Notes under the pieces: generated by a model
Seen by the model: the letters and a program-made list of their open reading frames with translations, nothing else
The model's database searches: none
Told to the model about the DNA's origin: nothing
Assembly: GCA_017521925.1 (NCBI GenBank)
Contig: JAFXBG010000018.1
Coordinates: 62,001 to 126,000, forward strand
DNA length: 64,000 nt
Direction of reading: 5' to 3'
Source of the DNA: Clostridia bacterium
GTDB taxonomy: Bacteria > Bacillota > Clostridia > Oscillospirales > Acutalibacteraceae
Position numbers and translations under genes: made by a program
Shown: piece by piece, positions 25,336-35,127 of the stretch
Layout: each line of letters opens with the position of its first letter
How positions within the stretch are numbered: the stretch's first letter is position 1

Positions 25336-26781
25336 CTAAAAATATTTATTATAGAAATCATAGACAGCCTGTTTTCTTAAGCTAAGCTCGGAATATCTGT
25401 CTGTATATTCATATGGATATTTGAAATTAAATATACGTTCCAAGTGTTCTGAACCGTATGCTTTAAGCTTTGTAACAGCACCGGCACCACAAGCAAGTAT
25501 TGTGTGGGTTTCATCCATTATATAGACGTTATAAAGGCAATCGTAGCCTTCTTTTGCCCAGCCAGTGTTCTCTAAATTACCCAGCATCTTACTCTGTCGA
25601 TACAGATAATAAGGACGCAGATTATAAGAACTAAGTTTTTCATAAGCATAAGAAAGCATATCAGAAACAGATGTGTTCTCATTTTCTGTGATAAGCTTAT
25701 TGCCTGCAGTTATGAACGAACTGCGTTTCATAGAAAGAGTGTGTATGGTAACACTTTCAGGAGAAAGTGCAATAATTCCATCAATAGTCTTTTTAAACGA
25801 CTCTACGGTGTCTGTATCAAGTCCTGCAATAAGGTCAGTATTTATATGTTTGAAACCAAGTTTGCGGGCAAGATTGAACGCCGATACAAATTCTTCTGTT
25901 GTGTGTCTTCTTCCGATAGCGGTTAAAACAGAATCGTTAAGAGTCTGAGGATTTATACTGAGTCGGTCACAACCCGAATCAAGAATAGCCCTTAGCTTTT
26001 CCTCGGTTATAGTATCAGGTCTGCCTGCTTCTACAGTAAACTCACGGACAGAGGACATATCAAAGCTTTGTCTTATCGTGTTAAGAACACGGCTTAAATC
26101 TTCGGCAGAAAGGGTTGTAGGAGTGCCGCCGCCAATATAAACAGTTTCAAGCCTTAAGTTTAAATCCTTAGCAATTTTTGCAGTCTCTTCAATTTCTTTA
26201 AGAAGAATATCCACATAAGGTTTAATAAGGTGCTTTGCTTTTTCTACAGACTGAGAAACAAAGGAGCAATAATTACAACGGCTGGGACAAAAAGGGATTG
26301 AAACATAAAGGCTGAAAGAGTCCCTTTCCGACAAGTCCAGAATTTTACGCTCATTCGCCTCTGTTATCTTTGCAAGATTTAGTTTTTCGTCACTTACAAG
26401 CAAGGTATTCTTAAAGTACTTCTCGGCGCTCTCCCTGCCCTCTTTGTCAGCAAGCTTTCTGAAAAGCTTAATAGGGCGAACACCTGTAAGTAACCCCCAG
26501 GGCAGTGTACGGCTAGTAATTTTAACAAAGCTATTATAAAGAAGCGTAGCAAGGATAAGCTCTTTGTCGTCAGTTTCTTTTGCCTTAGTATGCTCTGATT
26601 CGGTTTTGCTGTCAACAGATACTTTTACCGTTAAGTTATCATCCGATACTTCAGTATACACATATGGCTCTTCCAAGTCTGTGATTTCTGTAATTACGCG
26701 GATTTTTTCGTTAGGAAAGAAAGCACGTGTTAAATTTTCAAGCTCATAAGCAAAAGTATGGTTAATTATATATAGGTTCAT
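25336..26781 (-). CDS. hemZ: Oxygen-independent coproporphyrinogen III oxidase-like radical SAM protein HemZ
   Basis: A 481-residue radical SAM enzyme. The [4Fe-4S] cluster is bound by Cys165, Cys169 and Cys172 in F-C-P-S-R-C-N-Y-C-S-F, which carries the C-x-x-x-C-x-x-C spacing. V-Y-I-G-G-G-T-P-T-T-L-S binds SAM, and N-T-D-L-I-A-G-L-D is the downstream family motif. The 150-residue N-terminal extension marks HemZ rather than HemN/HemW. HemZ converts coproporphyrinogen III anaerobically in Bacillus, but no other haem genes are here and the role may differ. The start overlaps the metallo-hydrolase gene by four bases. Confidence 0.9.
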   Translation of the reverse strand: MNLYIINHTFAYELENLTRAFFPNEKIRVITEITDLEEPYVYTEVSDDNLTVKVSVDSKTESEHTKAKETDDKELILATLLYNSFVKITSRTLPWGLLTGVRPIKLFRKLADKEGRESAEKYFKNTLLVSDEKLNLAKITEANERKILDLSERDSFSLYVSIPFCPSRCNYCSFVSQSVEKAKHLIKPYVDILLKEIEETAKIAKDLNLRLETVYIGGGTPTTLSAEDLSRVLNTIRQSFDMSSVREFTVEAGRPDTITEEKLRAILDSGCDRLSINPQTLNDSVLTAIGRRHTTEEFVSAFNLARKLGFKHINTDLIAGLDTDTVESFKKTIDGIIALSPESVTIHTLSMKRSSFITAGNKLITENENTSVSDMLSYAYEKLSSYNLRPYYLYRQSKMLGNLENTGWAKEGYDCLYNVYIMDETHTILACGAGAVTKLKAYGSEHLERIFNFKYPYEYTDRYSELSLRKQAVYDFYNKYF

Positions 26782-27416
26782 TTTTCACTCACATATGGAT
26801 TATTTTTACGTTCAAACTCAAGGGTAGTTACTTCGTTATGACCGGGATAAACCAGAAAATCTCCCTTAAGGCTTGCAAGTTTTTTAAGAGAACTGTCAAG
26901 TTCCAGTGCATCACCTGTAACAAAATCGGTTCTGCCCATTGAAAGCCTGAACAAAGTATCTCCCGAAAAAATAACATTGTCCTTAAAAGAAATAAAGCAA
27001 CTGCTTCCAACTGTATGTCCCGGAGTACTGAGCAAAGTAAACTCAGTTTCGCCAAGCATAATTTTGTCATTATTATCCAGCACAATATCAGCAGAAAGCA
27101 AAGGAAAATTTCTGATGTTGAAAGTAGAAGTAAGATTAAGACTGCTATCAGAAAGAAACGGTGCATCGCCTTTTGAAATTACCACCTTTGCACCTGTTAA
27201 TGCACGGATTTCTTCTGTATACCAGATATGGTCAAAATGACCGTGGGTAAGCAGAATATAATCAAAAGTATCGACACCTAATTCCTGAATTCTTTTTACA
27301 AGTTGGGGACTTTTGTAACCGGGGTCAATTACCGCACGACGTTTTGTACTTTCATCTGTTACTATATAGCAATTGGTACCTAAAAAACCAACCTGAAATG
27401 TTTCTACATTAATCAT
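26778..27416 (-). CDS. MBL-fold metallo-hydrolase, glyoxalase II-like
   Basis: A 212-residue metallo-beta-lactamase-fold hydrolase of the glyoxalase II/YcbL-like branch. Metal ligands are visible in T-H-G-H-F-D-H (about residues 59-65), in S-T-P-G-H-T-V-G-S (His near 134), in F-S-G-D-T-L-F (Asp near 153) and in Y-P-G-H-N-E-V-T-T (His near 195). It lacks the C-terminal substrate domain of true glyoxalase II. The gene sits between dtd and hemZ with four-base overlaps on both sides, so it is co-translated with them; the substrate is not known. Confidence 0.9.
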   Translation of the reverse strand: MINVETFQVGFLGTNCYIVTDESTKRRAVIDPGYKSPQLVKRIQELGVDTFDYILLTHGHFDHIWYTEEIRALTGAKVVISKGDAPFLSDSSLNLTSTFNIRNFPLLSADIVLDNNDKIMLGETEFTLLSTPGHTVGSSCFISFKDNVIFSGDTLFRLSMGRTDFVTGDALELDSSLKKLASLKGDFLVYPGHNEVTTLEFERKNNPYVSEK

Positions 27417-27868
27417 TTTGCAAGCTCCAATGAATCGATAATTATGGTGACAGGACCGTCATTTAAGAGTTCGACCTTCATATCAGCACCAAAGATGCCT
27501 TTTGCAACCTTTTTCACACCTGCATCTTCAAGCTTTTTACAGAAATATTCGTAAAGGCGGTTAGCAGTCTCTCCTCTTGCGGCACCCTCAAAATTAGGAC
27601 GCCTGCCCTTTCGGCAATCAGCACAAAGTGTAAAATTGGACACAACCAGAACCTCACCCTCTACATCGCTGAGAGAAAGGTTCATTTTATCATTTTCGTC
27701 TGTAAAAATACGAAGTCCTGAAATTTTTCTGGCAAGAGCTTCTGCTTCCTTTTCATTATCAGAGGACTCTACACCCAGAAGAATAAGAAACCCCTGATTT
27801 ATGGAAGATATCAGCTCAGCTGACACTGTGACACTTGCCTTTGATACACGCTGTAATACAGCTTTCAT
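27413..27868 (-). CDS. dtd: D-aminoacyl-tRNA deacylase
   Basis: A 151-residue proofreading enzyme that removes D-amino acids (and glycine from tRNA-Ala) after mischarging. It shows M-K-A-V-L-Q-R-V-S-K-A-S-V-T-V, then L-V-V-S-N-F-T-L-C-A-D-C-R-K-G-R-R-P, where the family has S-Q-F-T-L. The Gly-cisPro motif N-D-G-P-V-T-I lies near the C-terminus. The change of Gln to Asn in the S-Q-F-T-L motif is a mild oddity seen by eye. It lies five bases after rel, the usual clostridial neighbour. Confidence 0.94.
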   Translation of the reverse strand: MKAVLQRVSKASVTVSAELISSINQGFLILLGVESSDNEKEAEALARKISGLRIFTDENDKMNLSLSDVEGEVLVVSNFTLCADCRKGRRPNFEGAARGETANRLYEYFCKKLEDAGVKKVAKGIFGADMKVELLNDGPVTIIIDSLELAK

Positions 27869-27872
27869 TTTA

Positions 27873-30071
27873 TCATTCCCTTGTAATTGAAATTATGCCG
27901 TTAATTGTACCCAGACGTGCCATTACTGACCTGAGGTGGTCAAGACCTGAAACATCAAGCGTTACATTGATAATCGCCTTGTTGTCAGGAAGCTCACGGC
28001 AATTAAGGGCACGGATCATAATGTGCATCGCACTGAGCTGTGAGCTGACATCAGCAAGCAAACCTGCTCGGTCGTTGCCGAGGATCTGAAGGTTACTCTG
28101 GAAATTATCCTTAACACTTGAAAGCCAGTAAGCATTGACCCATCGTTCAGGATTCTCAGCTTTAGAGATATCCACAGGAACATTGGTACAATCGCGTTTA
28201 TGAATAGAAACACCATATCCTCGGGTTACAAAGCCAATAATATCGTCTCCCGGCAAAGGATTACAACAACGTGAAAGTTTTGTAAGAACGTCATCGATAC
28301 CCTCAACACAAACACCGGAACCGACCTTGATTTTGGGTTTTGGTTCGTTGATAACAATGGGTGGTTCTTCAACTGCTTTGAGGTAATACTTCTGATAAAC
28401 ATCGCGGATTCTCTGGTTAAGCTTCCAGAGTTGGATACCGCCGTAACCAATGGCAGCATAAAAATCGTCCACGTCTTTTATTTCAATTTTCAGATTGATT
28501 TTTGAAAGGAACTCGAAAACATCCTTTTCCTTAAGCTGAATTCCCATTTTCTTAAGCTCACGCTCAAACTCAGCCTTACCTTCGATAATGTTTTCTTCTC
28601 GTTTCTCTTTTTTGAACCAGGAACGGATTTTTGCTCTGGCTTCAGAAGTTTTAACGATTTTGAGCCAGTCTCTTTTAGGGCCCTGTGTTTCTTTCTGAGT
28701 AAGAATTTCTACAATTTCGCCTGTTTTTACCTGATAATCTATGGGAACAATTCGCCTGTCAACCTTAGCACCTACCATTCGGTTGCCAACAGCCGAGTGA
28801 ATTGCGTAAGCCATATCGATTACAGTTGAACCCTGAGGCAGGGTTATAACGTCGCCTTTAGGAGTAAACACAAAAACTTCGTTTGGATTAAGGTCGGTTT
28901 TTATGCTTGATACAAGGTCAGTTGAATCAAGAGCTTCACTCTGGGTTTCAAGCATTTTACGAATCCAGGTAAGACGCTCTTCGAGAGACTGATCCTTACC
29001 GCCTTTATCAGTAACGCCCGCCTTATACTTCCAGTGTGCGGCGATACCATACTCAGCAGTATGATGCATATCCCAGGTGCGAATCTGAACCTCAAAAGGA
29101 ATACCGCGATGGCTGATAACGGTTGTATGCAAGGACTGATACATATTAGCCTTAGGGGTGGAAATATAGTCCTTGAAACGATTGGGAATAGGCTTGTAGA
29201 TATCGTGAATAATACCCAGAACATTGTAACAATCAGTAACGGTATGAACAATAATTCGTACTGCAAAGATATCGTAAATCTGGTCAATAGTTTTGCCCTG
29301 GGTGTAGGTCTTATGATAGATGCTGTTGATACTTTTTACGCGGCCGCTTATATAAAGCTCATCGATAGCTGATTTGCTACGCTCCAGAATTTCGGTTTTT
29401 AGGTCATAAATAAAAGCTTCACGGTCATTTGCAGTAAGCAAAAGCTCATTTTCGATTTCTTCATATCCCACAGGGTCAAGGTATCTGAGTGATAAATCTT
29501 CAAGCTCTTCTTTTACAGCTTTCATACCCAGTCTGTGAGCAATAGGAGCATATACTTCCATATTCTCTCTTGCTTTATCACGGCGTTTCTGCTCGTGCAT
29601 ACAATCAATTGTACGCATATTATGCACTCGGTCAGCCAGCTTGATAATAATAACCCTGATGTCATTAGACATAGCAATAAGCATTTTACGGATGCTTTCC
29701 GCCTGCTGTTCCTCACGGTTTGCAAAAGCAATTTTTGAGATTTTGGTAAGTCCGTCAATAAGCAGAGCAATTTCGCTGCCGAATTCCCCGGTAATTTCCT
29801 CAAGGGTTTTATCTGTATCTTCTACAACATCATGAAGAAGTGCAGCAATTATGGAGTCAGTATCCATACCAAGACCTACAAGAATACATGCAACAGATGT
29901 AGGATGCAGAATATACGGTATACCCGATACTCTGCGCTGGTCGCCGTGTGCTTCCTTGGCATAGTTATAGGCTTTATCAATTTTTTCCAAGTCATAGCTT
30001 TGTCCGCTGCTTTTCAAAAGCTCGACAAGCTCGTGATAATCCCTGTAGTGGGCAGTATTTACTTTTGACAT
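27873..30071 (-). CDS. rel: Bifunctional (p)ppGpp synthetase/hydrolase Rel
   Basis: A 732-residue stringent-response enzyme. The domains are: HD hydrolase with His80-Asp81 in A-L-L-H-D-V-V-E-D (active); synthetase near residues 240-350 with R-F-K-D (298-301), the basic motif of bifunctional Gram-positive Rel, and Y-Q-S-L-H-T-T; TGS (V-F-V-F-T-P-K-G-D-V-I-T-L-P near residue 405); a conserved-Cys region with L-S-R-C-C-N-P-L-P-G-D; and a C-terminal ACT domain. All domains are intact. It overlaps recJ by 13 bases. The apt gene that often stands between them is absent. Confidence 0.96.
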   Translation of the reverse strand: MSKVNTAHYRDYHELVELLKSSGQSYDLEKIDKAYNYAKEAHGDQRRVSGIPYILHPTSVACILVGLGMDTDSIIAALLHDVVEDTDKTLEEITGEFGSEIALLIDGLTKISKIAFANREEQQAESIRKMLIAMSNDIRVIIIKLADRVHNMRTIDCMHEQKRRDKARENMEVYAPIAHRLGMKAVKEELEDLSLRYLDPVGYEEIENELLLTANDREAFIYDLKTEILERSKSAIDELYISGRVKSINSIYHKTYTQGKTIDQIYDIFAVRIIVHTVTDCYNVLGIIHDIYKPIPNRFKDYISTPKANMYQSLHTTVISHRGIPFEVQIRTWDMHHTAEYGIAAHWKYKAGVTDKGGKDQSLEERLTWIRKMLETQSEALDSTDLVSSIKTDLNPNEVFVFTPKGDVITLPQGSTVIDMAYAIHSAVGNRMVGAKVDRRIVPIDYQVKTGEIVEILTQKETQGPKRDWLKIVKTSEARAKIRSWFKKEKREENIIEGKAEFERELKKMGIQLKEKDVFEFLSKINLKIEIKDVDDFYAAIGYGGIQLWKLNQRIRDVYQKYYLKAVEEPPIVINEPKPKIKVGSGVCVEGIDDVLTKLSRCCNPLPGDDIIGFVTRGYGVSIHKRDCTNVPVDISKAENPERWVNAYWLSSVKDNFQSNLQILGNDRAGLLADVSSQLSAMHIMIRALNCRELPDNKAIINVTLDVSGLDHLRSVMARLGTINGIISITRE

Positions 30072-32119
30072 TTTTCTGCCTCCCTGAGTTTCATAAGTAT
30101 AGGAGCACTTTCGATGTCTACTTTCCGAGTTACATCAAGCACAGTAATTTTTAAGGTTTTGGGACCTTCAAAAAACGAAATAAGTGAAAGCTCTGCCATT
30201 GCATCAAGACACGTTCTCAGCTTTCCGCAAGGCATTGAGCCTAAACGATAAGATAAAGTTTCTAAACTGATTTCAACATTACCGACTGACTTAAGATATC
30301 TGTAAACAACAGCAAAATCCTCACGCTCCGGAATAAGCATCGGGAAATACTTTGCATATTTCTGAGGAAGATCTCTGTCTAAAACAAACCTGTCATAAAG
30401 ACGCATTGATTTGAGATGTCTTTCTGTATCATAGCCGGAATAGCGGATATCCCTTGCAATAATGGAAAGATAGATGTTATTTTTATAAAAGTTTTTATCA
30501 AGTGAAACTGCCAGATCAACAGTATCACCCTTAGTATACGGGAAAATATCGCTGGGCATACCAAAGCACATAACTGTATGTACAGCACCGCCACGGGTAA
30601 CTGTAAGACGCTGATGCTTACCGTTTGAAAGTGCTTTGACATCAGTAATTTGCATATTGTAAAGGCCGAATAAAGGCGATGGATTACCTGCACCGAAAGG
30701 TTCAAGCACAGACAAAGAGTCAACAAGCTCAAGATTCAGAAGCGCTGGGTTAAGCTTACAGTCAATTTTCACTGTAGGTAAAAACAGAGTATCCTGAGAG
30801 TCATAATAAGCGAAAAGAGCCTGTTTAAACGCATGGATGTTTTCGGTTTTAAGTGAAAAGCCTACAGCCATAGCATGACCGCCAAAATGCTCAAGGTATT
30901 CACTACAAGCAAATATAGCATCATTCAGTGCGAAGCCTTCAATACTTCTGCCTGAAGCACGGGCTATTTCGCCTTCCTTTGAAATAATAATACAGGCTTT
31001 ACCAAAAAGGCTCTTGATTTTAGCGGCTATTATACCAATAACACCCTGATGCCAGTTTTCACCGTCAATAATAATGATGGGATTACGTATAAGATCAGGG
31101 TTTTCACGGATTTTAAAGTCAATTTCCTTTAATATATCCTGTTCGATTTTCTGACGTTCGGCATTATCTTCAGACAGATTTGAAGCTATGCTTAAGGCAT
31201 AATCTTCGTTATCCGTAAGCAGAAGTTCTACTGATTTTGACGAAAGTCCCAATCTTCCTCCTGCATTGATACGTGGAACAACAGAAAAAGAAATATCGGT
31301 AGAGGTAAGCTCTTTTTCATAGCAACCGCTTGCCTTAAGTAAAGCGATTACACCTGCTCTGTCAGAGTCATTAATTTTACGGATACCGTGTTTGGCTATA
31401 GTCCGGTTTTCGTCAGTAAGGCTTACAATATCACCTATTGTACCTATAGCGGCAATGTCAGCATACTCTTCCACAAGCATATCAACGTCAGCATAGTCAC
31501 CTTCCATAGCTATAACAAGCTTGAACACAACTCCAACGCCGGAAAGTTCCTTAAACTTGCTCTTACAATCAGGGCGGTGAGGGTTAACAACGGCAACTGC
31601 ATTGGGAATAACCTCGGGGACTGTATGATGGTCTGTTATTACAACGTCTACACCAAGTGAATTGCAAAGTTCAACTTCATTATATGCAGATATGCCGTTA
31701 TCAACTGTTATCAAAAGTTCAACGCCGTTATCTGCAAGGGTATTTACTGCTTCAATATTAAGACCGTAACCTTCGTCTGCACGGGAAGGAATATAGAAGC
31801 TTACATCTGCACCAATGGTTTCAAGGTACTGCATAAGAAGTGCTGTAGCACTTACTCCGTCAGCATCGTAATCACCGTATATACAGATTTTCTCACCATT
31901 TTCTACTGCTGATAAAATACGATTGACAGCCTTATCCATATCCTTGATTTCAAAAGGGTTATCAAAGCTTACATCGCTGCTTAAAAATTTTTCAACGGCT
32001 TCATAAGTATTGATACCACGCACATCTAACAATGCGGCACAAATCATAGGAATTCCAAATTGTTCTGAGAGTTTGAGTGCTCTATCTTTATTTAACTGTG
32101 CAACAGACCAGACCTTCAT
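30059..32119 (-). CDS. recJ: Single-stranded-DNA-specific exonuclease RecJ
   Basis: A 686-residue 5'-3' exonuclease for recombination and mismatch repair. The DHH phosphoesterase motifs are C-I-Y-G-D-Y-D-A-D-G-V-S-A-T (near residue 85), T-V-D-N-G-I-S-A and V-I-T-D-H-H-T-V-P-E. The DHHA1 part has G-G-H-A-M-A-V-G-F-S near residue 410, and an OB-fold follows. About 100 further C-terminal residues form a helical domain like that of Firmicute RecJ proteins. GGAGG precedes the ATG. It follows recN by 16 bases and overlaps rel. Confidence 0.94.
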   Translation of the reverse strand: MKVWSVAQLNKDRALKLSEQFGIPMICAALLDVRGINTYEAVEKFLSSDVSFDNPFEIKDMDKAVNRILSAVENGEKICIYGDYDADGVSATALLMQYLETIGADVSFYIPSRADEGYGLNIEAVNTLADNGVELLITVDNGISAYNEVELCNSLGVDVVITDHHTVPEVIPNAVAVVNPHRPDCKSKFKELSGVGVVFKLVIAMEGDYADVDMLVEEYADIAAIGTIGDIVSLTDENRTIAKHGIRKINDSDRAGVIALLKASGCYEKELTSTDISFSVVPRINAGGRLGLSSKSVELLLTDNEDYALSIASNLSEDNAERQKIEQDILKEIDFKIRENPDLIRNPIIIIDGENWHQGVIGIIAAKIKSLFGKACIIISKEGEIARASGRSIEGFALNDAIFACSEYLEHFGGHAMAVGFSLKTENIHAFKQALFAYYDSQDTLFLPTVKIDCKLNPALLNLELVDSLSVLEPFGAGNPSPLFGLYNMQITDVKALSNGKHQRLTVTRGGAVHTVMCFGMPSDIFPYTKGDTVDLAVSLDKNFYKNNIYLSIIARDIRYSGYDTERHLKSMRLYDRFVLDRDLPQKYAKYFPMLIPEREDFAVVYRYLKSVGNVEISLETLSYRLGSMPCGKLRTCLDAMAELSLISFFEGPKTLKITVLDVTRKVDIESAPILMKLREAEKCQK

Positions 32120-32134
32120 TGTTGCCTCCGGAAT

Positions 32135-33799
32135 TTATTTGAATTTATTAATCAGCTCTCGGGCATAGTCCCTGGCTGAATCGGTGACAGTTACGCCACC
32201 CATTATACGTGCAAGCTCCTCTACCCTGCCATCATCGCTAAGGATATCAACAGAGGTAAAAGTCCTGTAGTCTTGAGTTCTTTTTGTAATTTTATAATGA
32301 TTTTCTGCCTGAGCGGCAATCTGGGGTAAGTGAGTTACACACAGGACCTGTGTGGATTTGCTTACCTCTTTCAATTTCATACCGATTCTTTCAGCAGCTG
32401 AACCTGAAACACCTGAATCCACTTCGTCAAAAATAAGGGTATCGGTGGGATCCGCCTCTGAAAGTACAGTTTTTATAGCAAGCATCATTCGGGAAAGCTC
32501 ACCGCCTGATGCGATTTTGGCAACAGGTTTGGGCGGTTCACCCACGTTTGCAGAAATGAGAAATTCAATGGTATCTGCACCTAACTCGTAAAGTTCGGTA
32601 GTGTTCTGCTCTACAGCAAGAACTGCGTTAGGCATATCAAGAAAATGCATCTCTTCAGAAACACTCTTACAAAACAGCGCCGAGGTTTCGCGACGTCTTG
32701 CAGAAAGCTTTTCTGCAAGTTCTGTAGCTTTTTCAAATGCTTTGTCACAATTTATCTGAAGTTTTTCAAAATGTTCTTCAAAGTTAAGAAGTGTATTAAG
32801 CTCTTCTTGGGCATCTGATAAAAACGCAAGCATCTCCTCTTCTGTAGAGCCGTATTTTTTTGACAGAGTACCAAGTAAATCAAGGCGTGACTCAATTGTA
32901 TCAAGGAGCTCAGGATCACTGTCCAGGTCGTTTAATATACTGTCACATTCAGCATAAATGTCTTTTAGTTCGTATGTAAGGTTAGAAAGACGCTCTGAAA
33001 GATTTTCAATATCCTGATTAAATCTCGAAACAGAAGACAAGTCGGATGAAGCATCGTCAAGAAGGCTCAAAGCAGGAGATGTATCCGTCATATCACCGCC
33101 AAGCTTATAAACTGCGGCATAAAGACCTTCACGGATTCGCTCGACATTGGAAAGAGCGGTACGTTGAGCTATAAGCTCGTCACGTTCGCCTACTGTTATG
33201 TCAGCACTTTGCAATTCATCAATCTGAAAACGGAGAATATCGATTCTTCGGGTTCTTTCCTGCTCATCAGAACGGCGCTTTTTAAGTTGTGAAAGAAGCT
33301 CTTTGTACTCATCATAGGCTTCTTTATACTCTTGCAGAAGAGCATCTGAATTTCCCAAAGCATCAATGTATCTGATATGCAAATCCGGTGACATAAGCTC
33401 GTAGCTTTCATGCTGACCATGGATATTGATAAGAAGTTTTCCTAAGTCTTTTAGCATTGCAACGGTACACACTTTTCCGTTAATACGGCAGTTATTCTTG
33501 CCAGAAAGTGTAAGCTCGCGGGAAACCAGAATTTCACCGTCACATTCAATGCCTATATCGGCAAGGGTCTGCTTTGCTTTTTCACTTACGTCTGTAAAAA
33601 GTGCGGTAACAAGGGCTTTTTCTGCACCTGTGCGGATAAGCTCACGAGAAGTACGAAAACCAAGCACTGCACCTATAGAGTCGATAACAATACTTTTACC
33701 TGCACCGGTTTCACCTGTAAGGGCGTTTAATCCTTCTGAGAAACTGATATTTGATTTTTCGATAACAGCTATATTTTCTATATAAAGTTCTGACAGCAT
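32135..33799 (-). CDS. recN: DNA repair protein RecN
   Basis: A 554-residue SMC-like ATPase that gathers double-strand breaks. Walker A G-E-T-G-A-G-K-S is at residues 29-36. Long coiled coils occupy about residues 150-370 (E-Q-E-R-T-R-R-I-D-I-L-R-F-Q-I-D-E-L-Q). The C-terminal half holds the signature A-S-G-G-E-L-S-R-M-M-L-A-I and Walker B D-T-L-I-F-D-E-V-D-S-G-V-S-G. H-G-Q-H-E-S-Y-E-L is the RecN-specific motif after Walker A. It lies directly after argR, the order known from most Firmicutes. Confidence 0.96.
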   Translation of the reverse strand: MLSELYIENIAVIEKSNISFSEGLNALTGETGAGKSIVIDSIGAVLGFRTSRELIRTGAEKALVTALFTDVSEKAKQTLADIGIECDGEILVSRELTLSGKNNCRINGKVCTVAMLKDLGKLLINIHGQHESYELMSPDLHIRYIDALGNSDALLQEYKEAYDEYKELLSQLKKRRSDEQERTRRIDILRFQIDELQSADITVGERDELIAQRTALSNVERIREGLYAAVYKLGGDMTDTSPALSLLDDASSDLSSVSRFNQDIENLSERLSNLTYELKDIYAECDSILNDLDSDPELLDTIESRLDLLGTLSKKYGSTEEEMLAFLSDAQEELNTLLNFEEHFEKLQINCDKAFEKATELAEKLSARRRETSALFCKSVSEEMHFLDMPNAVLAVEQNTTELYELGADTIEFLISANVGEPPKPVAKIASGGELSRMMLAIKTVLSEADPTDTLIFDEVDSGVSGSAAERIGMKLKEVSKSTQVLCVTHLPQIAAQAENHYKITKRTQDYRTFTSVDILSDDGRVEELARIMGGVTVTDSARDYARELINKFK

Positions 33800-33814
33800 A
33801 AAAATCTACCTGAA

Positions 33815-34261
33815 TTATAAAAGTTTGTTGAGTTGAAGTACAAAATCTTTTGCAGAATCATTGTCTTTACAGGCTATAAAGATTGTATCGTCACCGGCAA
33901 GAGAACCTACTACACCTGCAAAATCAATTGAATCTATAGCAGCACAAGCGGCGCCTGCCATACCGCTGTAGGTTTTGACAACAACAAGGTTAACGGCTGC
34001 TTCAGCAGATACTACAGAACTTGTAAGTATGCCTGAAAAGCCGGATTTTTTTTCACTTTGTTTCCCTTCAGGGGCAATATAACGGTAATTGCCATCGCCT
34101 AAAAGAGCTTTCTGAAGTCTTAAAGATTTTATATCTCTGGAAACTGTAGACTGAGTGACAGTGTACCCCTCTGCCCTGAGTTTCAATAGAAGCTCTTCCT
34201 GAGTATTTATGGGATAAAGCTTTATAAGCTCCAAAATTTTCTGATGTCTGTTAAGCTTCAT
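33815..34261 (-). CDS. argR: Arginine repressor ArgR
   Basis: A 148-residue arginine-sensing repressor. The N-terminal winged helix includes R-H-Q-K-I-L-E-L-I, T-Q-E-E-L-L-L-K-L and the recognition helix V-T-Q-S-T-V-S-R-D-I-K-S-L. The C-terminal hexamerisation/arginine domain includes G-M-A-G-A-A-C-A-A-I-D and G-S-L-A-G-D-D-T-I-F-I-A, with the two aspartates that bind arginine. The likely targets are the palindromes before argG at 14128-14162. It overlaps nadK by 11 bases and precedes recN, as in Bacillus (ahrC-recN). Confidence 0.96.
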   Translation of the reverse strand: MKLNRHQKILELIKLYPINTQEELLLKLRAEGYTVTQSTVSRDIKSLRLQKALLGDGNYRYIAPEGKQSEKKSGFSGILTSSVVSAEAAVNLVVVKTYSGMAGAACAAIDSIDFAGVVGSLAGDDTIFIACKDNDSAKDFVLQLNKLL

Positions 34262-35114
34262 TTACATTCACCTCACGTAATTTTTCGCCGGCTAATTTAA
34301 AGAAGTTTCGTTTTTTTAGTAATATCATATTTAAAGTCTGTTCTGAGCTTTTAACCTCTACAATGTCATTCTCAGACAGTTCAACGGAAATCTGACCGTC
34401 GATGGTAAGGTAGCTTTTGCCGTCCGGAGAATTTGCTTTAATCTCTACCGTAGAATCGGCTGAAAGCATAACACATCTTGCAGAAAGTGCGTGAGAACAT
34501 ATAGGTACAAGCTCAAAACATTTAAGGTTGGGAGCAATAATGGGACCGCCTGCCGAAAGTGCATAAGCGGTAGAGCCTGTGGGAGTTGCAATTAAAACGC
34601 CGTCGGCACGATATGACGAAGCAGGTGAACCGTCAATTTTTACATCAAGGTCAATAATTCTTGAAAGCACACCTCGAGATATAACTGCATCATTTATCGC
34701 TGTGTAGCACTCGGAACACCCGTCCTCCCTGTTGACGATTACAGAAAGAATAAGTCTGTTTTCAAGGCTATATTCGCCATTTAGCAAAGATTTAAGCATA
34801 TCTATTTCGTCAGCTTCAAGCTCAGCTACATAGCCTAGTCTGCCTGTATTAATTCCCAATATAGGTTTAGAGTAAGCGGCGGCATGCTTGGCACAATGGA
34901 TGATAGTACCGTCACCGCCAACGGTAAGGAGCACGTCACAGGCTGATACAAGCTCTGAATGAGTGTCAAACTCTTGGGTACTATGTAATATATGAGAAAA
35001 ACCACTTTTAAGGGTATAGACTTCAGCTCCCTCTTCAATAAGAAGGCGGGTTATTTCTGAAGCGGTTAAAACCGCACCCTTTTTATCAAAGTTGACAATA
35101 ACAGCAATTTTCAT
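34251..35114 (-). CDS. nadK: NAD kinase
   Basis: Makes NADP from NAD and ATP (or polyphosphate) in the cytoplasm. It is 287 residues. The G-G-D-G-T motif is at residues 66-70, N-T-G-R-L-G-Y near residue 88 binds the diphosphate, and S-Y-R-A-D-G-V-L-I-A-T-P-T-G-S-T-A-Y-A-L-S-A-G-G is the long C-terminal family signature. It lies between tlyA and argR with an 11-base overlap to argR. Nothing unusual. Confidence 0.96.
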   Translation of the reverse strand: MKIAVIVNFDKKGAVLTASEITRLLIEEGAEVYTLKSGFSHILHSTQEFDTHSELVSACDVLLTVGGDGTIIHCAKHAAAYSKPILGINTGRLGYVAELEADEIDMLKSLLNGEYSLENRLILSVIVNREDGCSECYTAINDAVISRGVLSRIIDLDVKIDGSPASSYRADGVLIATPTGSTAYALSAGGPIIAPNLKCFELVPICSHALSARCVMLSADSTVEIKANSPDGKSYLTIDGQISVELSENDIVEVKSSEQTLNMILLKKRNFFKLAGEKLREVNVNEA

Positions 35115-35127
35115 TTAAAATCATTCC